NCBI RefSeq assembly: GCF_900109265.1 | Contig: NZ_FNZM01000027.1 | Coordinates: 1 to 64,000 of the forward strand | DNA length: 64,000 bases | Reading direction: 5' to 3' | From: Paraburkholderia tropica | Lineage (GTDB): Bacteria > Pseudomonadota > Gammaproteobacteria > Burkholderiales > Burkholderiaceae | Part shown: in pieces, positions 52,762 through 60,202 of the stretch | Layout: every line of letters begins with the position of its first letter | How positions within the stretch are numbered: position 1 is the first letter of the stretch | Notes under the pieces: model-generated | Database searches by the model: none | Told to the model about the DNA's origin: nothing | Seen by the model: the letters and a program-made list of their open reading frames with translations, nothing else | Made by a program: the position numbers and the translations under genes

Positions 52762-54447
52762 TCAACTCTCCGGACTGGCGATGTCGAGGCGCACCAGCTC
52801 TTGCGCCATCGATAGCGCCGCGCGCCGCGCTTCGTCCGGCGTGGCGAATGGTCCGGGTACTGCGCATCCGTCGAAGGGATAGATAAGCTTGCCGTCGGTT
52901 TTCCGGCGCACGCGCAGATAGCCGATATAGCTCCCCAGCGCGTTCACCTTCTGCCCGCATGAAACCTCGTAGTCATCGGGGCGCAACACCGCGGTCGTAA
53001 CGGCAAGCGTGTGCTCCATATCGCGAGACATAGAGGGGAATCCAGAAAGAAACCGGCTGGGCCTCGTGGCGCGCTTGCGGGATGCATCGGCAGCGAAATC
53101 GCGAGTAGCGCGGACAACGTTATCCGTGATGCGATCAGCAACTTGTGCCTGCGGCGTCGCGTCGGCACCGTGAAACGCCGGCAGATGCACCACGAACTCG
53201 CTGCCATGGCCGACGCCGGCGCTGCGCGCTTCGACCTGGCCGCCATGCAGTTCGACAAGCCTTCGAACCATCGTAAGGCCGATTCCCAGTCCACGTTTGC
53301 CGGCCGTGGTGTTCCGGTGTGCCTGCGCGAACATTTCGAAAATATGGGCAAGCTGATGCTCAGGAATGCCCGCACCGCGGTCGAGAACCGCGATTTCGGC
53401 AGATCCGTCGTCGGCGCGCGCAATTGTCAAGCGCGTCTGCGCGCCGGGCTCGCTGTACTTTGCCGCATTGTGCAGAAGATTCGTGATGATCTGTTCAAGG
53501 CGCACCGCATCCGCCAGCACACGGATCGGCCCATCGGGCAGCACGACGATGAGCGCCTGTCCACTCTTCTCGAAAAACGGTTTGCAGGTCTGCACCGCGC
53601 TATTCACGACGTCGGCCAGCAGCGTCGGTTGCAGGTTGCAGTCGATCTTGCCGCGAGCGATACGAGACACGTCGAGCAGATCGTCCACAAGGCGCGTCAC
53701 GTGCCGCACCTGGCGCGTGAGAATCTCCAAGGGCCGTTCGGGCGGCGGCCCGTCCGTTCGCTCCCGCCGCCATAACTCGACAACATTGCTGATCGACGCT
53801 AGCGGATTGCGCAGTTCGTGCGCCAGCGTCACGAGAAACTCGTCCTTCACGCGCTCGCGCTCACAGGCGAGCTTCGCCGCGTCGAGCGCAAGATTCAGAC
53901 GCCACGCCGCCGCCACGAACGCACCGAGATCGGCAAGCAAGCGCATGTCGCCCGGGTAAAAGCGTTCCCCGGGCGCGTGAGCGCACGCCCAAAGACTGCC
54001 CGCGACCAGGCCGTCCACCGACCACGGTACAACCAGGGTTTCGAAGACGCGCGGCTCAATCCGGGCCAGCGCGGCGTAGTGGCGCGACGGTTCGTAGAAC
54101 AGTTGCGGCGCGTTGCGCTCGATGGCCAGCCCGCACGGGCGCTCGTCGCGGCGCATGCGAGAGCCGATATAACGGGAAAGCGGCCCGGAGGCCACGCACA
54201 GATGCAACAGGTCGGGGCGCGCGGTTTCGATCACGCAGACGCCCGCCGAATCGGCACCGCACAGTCCAATCGCGATCTCAGACACAGACTGCAAAACGGG
54301 CCTGCAATCGCCAGCCAGCTCGCGGCCGAGTTGCTCAAAGGCCGTAGCGATGGCGCTCGGGTCGCGCCGGCGCTGAGGTCGGCGCGCCATTGCGTGAGTG
54401 ATGAGCACGTCATCGAGAGACAATGTCTGCGTGTTGTCGCTGTCCAT
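52762..54447 (-). CDS. GAF-domain sensor histidine kinase with extra C-terminal domain
   Basis: The 561-residue protein has a GAF domain at about 37-185, a HisKA domain with His210 in TLAHELRNPLAS and an HATPase domain (NLLHNAAKYSEPGAQT, KRGLGIGLTMVRRLVELHGG). After a 45-residue linker comes an unusual tail (477-561) with DYEVSCGQKVNALGSYIGYL, TDGKLIYPFDGCAVPGPFAT and a helix. That segment resembles the small DUF6723-like proteins of Burkholderia. The kinase has no membrane segment. GGAG upstream supports ATG 54447. No receiver is encoded beside it except those in the fused proteins nearby. Confidence 0.85.
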   Translation of the reverse strand: MDSDNTQTLSLDDVLITHAMARRPQRRRDPSAIATAFEQLGRELAGDCRPVLQSVSEIAIGLCGADSAGVCVIETARPDLLHLCVASGPLSRYIGSRMRRDERPCGLAIERNAPQLFYEPSRHYAALARIEPRVFETLVVPWSVDGLVAGSLWACAHAPGERFYPGDMRLLADLGAFVAAAWRLNLALDAAKLACERERVKDEFLVTLAHELRNPLASISNVVELWRRERTDGPPPERPLEILTRQVRHVTRLVDDLLDVSRIARGKIDCNLQPTLLADVVNSAVQTCKPFFEKSGQALIVVLPDGPIRVLADAVRLEQIITNLLHNAAKYSEPGAQTRLTIARADDGSAEIAVLDRGAGIPEHQLAHIFEMFAQAHRNTTAGKRGLGIGLTMVRRLVELHGGQVEARSAGVGHGSEFVVHLPAFHGADATPQAQVADRITDNVVRATRDFAADASRKRATRPSRFLSGFPSMSRDMEHTLAVTTAVLRPDDYEVSCGQKVNALGSYIGYLRVRRKTDGKLIYPFDGCAVPGPFATPDEARRAALSMAQELVRLDIASPES

Positions 54448-54777
54448 GCTATCTCCGGCATGCAACGGAAATATGAGGCGTGCAGGTCTTTCCTGTTTGT
54501 TCATGCGCGTTTGCATGCACGACGCGACGGCGGCGTCCCATGACGGTTCAATCCGTCGCGCGCTTCGACACTAACGGGAACGATCAATGCGGCGGCCCGA
54601 TAGGGCTCGATGTTGAAGGCTGAGTTCCGGTGTCCGCAGCGCGACCGTTAAGGACAGCCTAGCCCAATGGGAGTGATTTGTGGACGTGTTGAGCTTGTCC
54701 GTAAAGGGTCGCTTGCGGACATCTGCCCTTCGTTGGCGAGCGGGGCTGCGCAGGGACGGGTCGTGCTCGCGCCGCTT
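54448..54777. other. Intergenic region with an inverted repeat
   Basis: TGTCCGTAA...TTGCGGACA near 54698-54724 forms an eight-of-nine-pair hairpin with an eight-base loop, some 55 bases past the recombinase stop. It could be a terminator for that gene but lacks a T run. Nothing coding is seen. Confidence 0.4.
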
Positions 54778-55389
54778 TCAGGCGCGCCGGGCAACGGTGG
54801 GAATATTGGGGGCCGAGAAAGCAGCGCGTATGCGCATGACGGTCTGCCGGGAGGTGCCGAACCGGCGCGCTGTCTCGCTTACAGACACGCCTTTTTTCAG
54901 CAGGGCGGCGACGCGCTCGCGATCTTGACCGGAGAGCGACACAGGACGCCCGGTGGAACGCCCACACTGTTGCGCAAGCTTGAGGCTCAAACTGCTGCGT
55001 TCGCTGCGCGTGGCGGTTTCGAGGCGCACCACGGCGCGCAGCATCTTGAACGCGGCCGGCTCCGGACGACCGGCGAGGTCGATAGCACCGAGTTCGACGC
55101 AGCGAACGGCGATCCTTTCCTTGCGGCATTTGAGCAACGTGGACAGCACGTCGCGCGCGCTCGAACCGAGGCACGACAGATCGAGCACCACCAGTTCGTC
55201 GCCCGCCGCCGCGCGCCGCAGCACATTGGTCAACGCGCTGCGCTCCTGCGCGCCGACGTACGGCGGCACGTTGTCGACCGCCACGCGGTTCAGCGCCACG
55301 GTATAACCGGCCTTGTCGAGCCGTATGAGTTCCTGCTCCGGAAAATTGCCGTCGCTCGCGCTGTTGATGTAGAAATAGGTGTGGGCCAA
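54778..55389 (-). CDS. Resolvase/invertase-like protein lacking catalytic arginines
   Basis: A 203-residue protein with a serine-recombinase-like N-terminal fold (YFYINSASDGNFPEQELIRL) and a C-terminal Hin-type helix-turn-helix (GVSVSETARRFGTSRQTVMR). The active-site core that usually reads D-R-L-G-R is LSCLGSSARD here, so both arginines are absent, and the usual Y-x-R-V-S is Y-F-Y-I-N-S. DNA binding may remain but strand cleavage is unlikely. A TTG at 55389 with GGAG six bases upstream is preferred; the ATG at 55458 would overlap the large CheB-CheR gene by 41 bases. Confidence 0.72.
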   Translation of the reverse strand: MAHTYFYINSASDGNFPEQELIRLDKAGYTVALNRVAVDNVPPYVGAQERSALTNVLRRAAAGDELVVLDLSCLGSSARDVLSTLLKCRKERIAVRCVELGAIDLAGRPEPAAFKMLRAVVRLETATRSERSSLSLKLAQQCGRSTGRPVSLSGQDRERVAALLKKGVSVSETARRFGTSRQTVMRIRAAFSAPNIPTVARRA

Positions 55390-55417
55390 TCCTTTCTCCA
55401 GTACGGCTCGCGCGATC

Positions 55418-58400
55418 TCATTGCCGCAAGCGCGACACGACAGCGAGCAGGTCGTCAAGCAGCACGGGCTTCTTCAGCAGCGCGTTGAAACCGGCGCTCA
55501 GCGCCTCGTGCATATCGGATTCGTTGCCATAGCCGCTCAACGCGATACAGACGATCGACTCCATGGCGGGCATCTCACGCAGCTTGCCGACGAACTCGAA
55601 TCCGTCCATGCCCGGCATGCCCAGATCGGACAGCACGAGGTCGGGGCGGTTGCCGTCGAGCATCGCGAGCGCATCCGGCCCGCTCGTGGCCGTTCGCACG
55701 GTCGCGCCCTCGCCTTCGAGCAGCAACTTGAAGGTCTCCACAGTGGTCGGGTCATCATCGACCATCACAATCTCGAGACCGTGAAACGAGGCAGACGACA
55801 CGCCGTCGTCGTGCGGCGTCTGCAAGCGGGCGCGATGCGTCGGGAGCGTGATCGTGAACGTCGCGCCACGGCCCGCGCCCTCGGATTCTGCGCGCACCGC
55901 GCCGCCGTGCAGCGTCACCAGATCACGAACGAGCGCAAGTCCGATACCCAAGCCCGAGCGGCGCACCGCGGAATCGCGGCTCTGCTGATACATGTCGAAG
56001 ACGTGCGGCAACAGCGACTGCTCGATGCCGCTGCCGGTATCAGCCACGCGAAAGACGGCTTCGGCATGTTCGCTGACTTCCAGCGTCACGCTGACCGCTC
56101 CACGCGACGTAAACTTCAGCGCATTGCTGACGAGGTTCCAGACGATCTGCTCGACACGCGTCAGGTCGGCATGCACGATCACGGGAACCGCGCCCGTCGA
56201 AACATGCAGCGCGAGGCCACGGTGTTCCGCTTCCTCGCGCACCGCGCTCGCCACGCGCTGCACGATTTCCCGCATATCCACGATGGTGCGCACGATCGAG
56301 AGCTTGCCGGTGCGCACACGCGAAATATCGAGCAGGTCGTCGATGATCTGCGCCTGGCCGATCACCGTGCGTCGGATCGTGTCGGTGGCGCGCGAGAGAT
56401 TCAGGTTCTGCCGCGTTTCGGGCGCGCGGGCAATCATTTCTGCGCTCGCCGAAATCAGATTGAGCGGATGCTTGAGTTCGTGCGAGACCACGGCGAGGAA
56501 TTCGTCGCGGCGGCGCTGCGCGTCGCGCTCGCCATTTTCCGCCGGCATTTCGCCGCGCGCGCTCCGGGGCGACGAGCCGGTCTGGAATTCGCTCAGATCG
56601 CGTGCGATCTTGGCGAAACCGCTGACGCCCGGTTCGTCGAGCCGCGAGAGCACACCACTCGCGAGGAAACGGCTACCGTCCTTGCGCAGGTGCCATCGGT
56701 CTTCCTCGGTGCGGCCGTTCAGCCGCGCTTCGGCGAATTCGCGCTGCGCGACGTTGTTGGCGCGATCCTCCTCGGTCGAGAGCACGTCGGCCGAGCGGCC
56801 GATCATTTCCGCTTCCGCGTAGCCGAAAATGCGCTCCGCTCCCGCGTTCCAGCTCGTGATCGCGCCGCCATCATCGAACGTGATGATCGCGTAGTCGCGC
56901 GTTCCTTCGGCCACGATGCGCATGCGCCGCTCGCCTTCACGCAGGCGGTCTTCGGCCTGACGACGCCCGGTGATGTCGATGAACGAGAGCACCGCGCCAT
57001 CGATGCGGTCCTCGGTTGTGCGATACGGCACGAACCGCGCTAGATACCAGCGCCCGTCGTTGCTCTTGAGTTCGCGTTCGATCAGGCGCAGCGAATCGAA
57101 GGCCTCGGCCGCGTCGTCCGCGAGCTTGTCGTATTCGAGGCGATGCGTGATGTCGAGCAGCGAGCGGCCAATGTCCGATGGAATGATGCTGAACACGTCG
57201 ATCGCGCGCGGCGTATAGCGCTTGATGCAGATATTGCGATCGACGAAAATCGTGCCGATATCGTTCGCCGCGATCAGGTTCTGTAAGTCGTCGTTGATCT
57301 TGCCGGTTTCCTCGACCTTAGACTTGAGTTCCGCGTTGACGGTGGTGAGTTCCTCGTTGATCGACTGCAGCTCTTCCTTGCTGGTTTCGAGCTCTTCGGT
57401 GGCCGATCGCAGTTCCTCGTTGATCGCCTGCAATTCCTCGTTCGAGGCCTTGAGTTCTTCCGTCGAGGTTTCCGACTGCTCGATCGTCGACTGCAACTGC
57501 TCCTTGGTGCGCTGCAATTCGCGTTCGAGCTGGCTGATGATGGGGTCTTTCTGCACATCGCCCGTCGTCGCTTCCGGCCCGCTCATGCTGTCTTCCACTT
57601 CGTCGAACAGTACGAGCACGAAGTCGGCATTGGCCTCCGGATCATGCACGGGACGCGCCGTCATGTTGACGAAGTACGAACGCCCCTCGCGCTCGATGCG
57701 CACGCGCCGCGCCTCGACGCTCCGATTGGTATGCAGCGCCTGATAAATGGCCGTGCGCAATTCCACGCGCAGCTCGGGGCGCACGACAGCAACGATGTTG
57801 TGCGACGGCTCGCCGCCCGAATATTGCAGGAAGCGCCCGGCGCGATCCGAGAGATGCACGATTTCCGAGTCGCGGCTCACGAGCACGCTGGGCGGTGCGT
57901 ACTGCTCGACGAGCCGCTGATGCAGGTCGCCGAACGAAAAGCGCCGGCGGCCCGGCGGCTGTACGGTGGCGACCACGGGACGCGTGTTCGTCGCGCCCGA
58001 CATCGCCACGGGCACGGGCGTGTCGCCGCGCACCGCCATGTTCGCGCGATAGATGCGGTTGCGCTTGTCGACGACGGTGAACATCGAACTGACGCTATCG
58101 GCCGACTCGGAACTGCCGAGAAACAGCACGCCGCCCGGACGGAGCGCGAAGTGGAACATCTTGAGAATTTCGATCTGCGCGTCGCGGTCGAGATAGATGA
58201 GCAGGTTGCGACAGCAGATGAGATCGAGCCGCGAGAACGGCGGATCGCTGAGCACGTTGTGGTGCGCGAACAGCATGTGCTCGCGCAACTCCTTCTTGAT
58301 GCGGAAATGCGCCGCGTCCTTCGAAAAGAATTGCCGAACGCGTGCGGGCGAGACGTCCGCGAGAATCGAATCGGGATACAGGCCGGTGCGCGCCGCCGAG

Positions 58401-59497
58401 ATCGCGCGCTCGTCAATGTCGGTGGCGAAGACCTGGAACGATGCGCCTTCCGCCAGCTTCAGCGAGCGTTCCTGCAACAGCATGGCGAGCGAATACGCCT
58501 CTTCGCCGGTCGCGCAGCCCACCGACCAGACGCGAATGCGCTCCTGCTCGTTGCGGCCTTCGAAGAGCGGAGGCAGCACGTCGCGTTCCAGTACGTCGAA
58601 GGCTTCCTTGTCCCGAAAGAAATTGGTCACGCTGATCAGCATGTCCTGCAACAGCGCCTGAGTTTCCTCCGGGTGCAGATGCAGGAAGTCGCGATAGGCC
58701 TGAAGGTCGGTGATGCCGTTGACCTGCAGGCGGCGCTCGATACGGCGCATGACCGTCGCGCGCTTGTAATGGCGAAAATCGTGCGCGGTTCGCGTGCGGA
58801 GGATGATCATGATTTCGCGCAGCGCTCGCTCGGCCACCTCGTTCGCCACGGCGTCGTTGCGCTCGGTGCGTTCGATGACGGGCATCTGGATCTCGCGCGC
58901 CGTATTCCACAAATCGAGCAGCTTCTGGGGCATTTCGGCGGCGGTTTGCACGAAATCGACCATGCCCGTGGCGATCGCGCTGCGCGGCATGCTCTCGTAT
59001 TCCGCTTCCGACGGATCCTGCGCGAAGGTGATGCCGCCCATCTCCTTGATGCGGGCGAGGCCGGCCGAACCGTCCGAACCCGCACCCGAGAGCACGATGC
59101 CCATCGCGCGTTCGCGATGCACCTCGGCGAGCGTGCGGAAGAACACGTCGATGGCCGATCGGCGGCCCTCTTCGGGCTGGCTCGGCGTGACGCGCAGGTA
59201 GTCGTCAACCATCGTCAGATCGAGCGACGGGGCGATCAGATAAACGTGATCGGGCAGAATGGGCGTCGCTTCCTTCACTTCCAGCACCGGCATGGCAGTG
59301 GCTTTCTGGAGCAGCGAGGCCAGATTGCTCTCGTAGTCCCGCGCGAGATGGACGATCACGACGAACGCCATCGAGGTGCGGCCGGGCAAAGCCTCGAACA
59401 GCTCCTGGAGCGCACTCAAACCGCCCGCCGACGCCCCTATCCCGACAATCGGATATTTGGCCTGGCTCGGAATGATGTGCCCACGTCGTTTCACCAT
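55418..59497 (-). CDS. CheB-CheR fusion with PAS, histidine kinase and receiver
   Basis: The 1359-residue protein starts with CheB (Ser23 in GIGASAGGLSAL; LSGAGSDGSAGLAR), then CheR methyltransferase (MLISVTNFFRDKEAF, WSVGCATGEEAYSLAM, LICCRNLLIYLDRD). A coiled coil with repeated E-E-L follows at about 665-760 (EELKASNEELQAINEELRSA). PAS domains lead to a kinase with VVSHELKHPLNLIS and an ATPase (SGLGIGLALVRDLVTLHGG), ending in a receiver (LVLSDLGMPGMDG, LLKKPVLL). ATG 59497 starts just before the CheB domain; an upstream in-frame ATG at 59641 adds a poor tail. No membrane segment is evident. The role is signalling, outside classical chemotaxis. Confidence 0.9.
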   Translation of the reverse strand: MVKRRGHIIPSQAKYPIVGIGASAGGLSALQELFEALPGRTSMAFVVIVHLARDYESNLASLLQKATAMPVLEVKEATPILPDHVYLIAPSLDLTMVDDYLRVTPSQPEEGRRSAIDVFFRTLAEVHRERAMGIVLSGAGSDGSAGLARIKEMGGITFAQDPSEAEYESMPRSAIATGMVDFVQTAAEMPQKLLDLWNTAREIQMPVIERTERNDAVANEVAERALREIMIILRTRTAHDFRHYKRATVMRRIERRLQVNGITDLQAYRDFLHLHPEETQALLQDMLISVTNFFRDKEAFDVLERDVLPPLFEGRNEQERIRVWSVGCATGEEAYSLAMLLQERSLKLAEGASFQVFATDIDERAISAARTGLYPDSILADVSPARVRQFFSKDAAHFRIKKELREHMLFAHHNVLSDPPFSRLDLICCRNLLIYLDRDAQIEILKMFHFALRPGGVLFLGSSESADSVSSMFTVVDKRNRIYRANMAVRGDTPVPVAMSGATNTRPVVATVQPPGRRRFSFGDLHQRLVEQYAPPSVLVSRDSEIVHLSDRAGRFLQYSGGEPSHNIVAVVRPELRVELRTAIYQALHTNRSVEARRVRIEREGRSYFVNMTARPVHDPEANADFVLVLFDEVEDSMSGPEATTGDVQKDPIISQLERELQRTKEQLQSTIEQSETSTEELKASNEELQAINEELRSATEELETSKEELQSINEELTTVNAELKSKVEETGKINDDLQNLIAANDIGTIFVDRNICIKRYTPRAIDVFSIIPSDIGRSLLDITHRLEYDKLADDAAEAFDSLRLIERELKSNDGRWYLARFVPYRTTEDRIDGAVLSFIDITGRRQAEDRLREGERRMRIVAEGTRDYAIITFDDGGAITSWNAGAERIFGYAEAEMIGRSADVLSTEEDRANNVAQREFAEARLNGRTEEDRWHLRKDGSRFLASGVLSRLDEPGVSGFAKIARDLSEFQTGSSPRSARGEMPAENGERDAQRRRDEFLAVVSHELKHPLNLISASAEMIARAPETRQNLNLSRATDTIRRTVIGQAQIIDDLLDISRVRTGKLSIVRTIVDMREIVQRVASAVREEAEHRGLALHVSTGAVPVIVHADLTRVEQIVWNLVSNALKFTSRGAVSVTLEVSEHAEAVFRVADTGSGIEQSLLPHVFDMYQQSRDSAVRRSGLGIGLALVRDLVTLHGGAVRAESEGAGRGATFTITLPTHRARLQTPHDDGVSSASFHGLEIVMVDDDPTTVETFKLLLEGEGATVRTATSGPDALAMLDGNRPDLVLSDLGMPGMDGFEFVGKLREMPAMESIVCIALSGYGNESDMHEALSAGFNALLKKPVLLDDLLAVVSRLRQ

Positions 59498-59733
59498 GGC
59501 TGGCTGATCCTGTAGAGAGAGTCGTGTCCGCGGCACGCCGGGCAGGCGCGACGGGTTGCAGACCGCCATTATCCGTCCTGGCCCCGGGGCACGATAGTGG
59601 CGTCTTTCAAGATGGCCAACGCGGGCGAAGCGGCTGAGCAATTTTTATGCCCACCGGAGCGGCTGCCGACGGCAGCGATGCGCCTCTCATGTACGCAACC
59701 TTAGACGACGGACCCGACTCGCGTACGCCAAAT

Positions 59734-60012
59734 TTACTGCCTGCCGCTCACCTCCAGCACACCGGACGGTGCATCCAGCGCCTCTTCGAATTCTTCGCGA
59801 CGTTTGGGCAGCTGCGACCGCACCCATTTCACGGCGGCGCGTTCGGCGTCACGCTTCGTTGGGCATTCGACCGAGGTCTCGAAGAGCGCTTTGGGGACAT
59901 CCGCGGCTTTCCGATAATCGCGTTTGCGGGAGATGCGGGCACACGCCGTCCAGCCGTCGCCGGCGCTATGCTCGACCAGACATTCGACGAAATAATCATC
60001 GACGGAATACAT
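59734..60012 (-). CDS. Small hypothetical protein
   Basis: The 92-residue protein begins MYSVDDYFVECLVEHSAGDG and continues with DAERAAVKWVRSQLPKRREE. Its beta strand-helix content and small size suggest a compact cytoplasmic domain without a signal. AGGAG upstream of ATG 60012 is a good ribosome site. It lies in the divergent region between two CheB-CheR fusions, so a link to them is possible but not shown. I do not recognise the family. Confidence 0.6.
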   Translation of the reverse strand: MYSVDDYFVECLVEHSAGDGWTACARISRKRDYRKAADVPKALFETSVECPTKRDAERAAVKWVRSQLPKRREEFEEALDAPSGVLEVSGRQ

Positions 60013-60202
60013 GACGTTCTCCTGTCGTTCCGTTGAACGTCAGTGCGCATTTCCCACGCCCCCCGCATCGGACTCTGTGGCTCTGCGGCGCGACGTTCGG
60101 GTGTACCCTTCAATATGCACCTCGTGGCTCCCGCACAGGCTGGAATCGCGATCCATGACGTCCAGTGCGGACTTCAGATAGCCGGTGCAGCAGGAGCGTG
60201 TT

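Noticed and set aside
55379..59515. Long plus-strand frames opposite the CheB-CheR fusion
   Set aside because: They are low-complexity Arg/His shadows; the minus strand carries well-defined CheB, CheR, PAS and kinase motifs.
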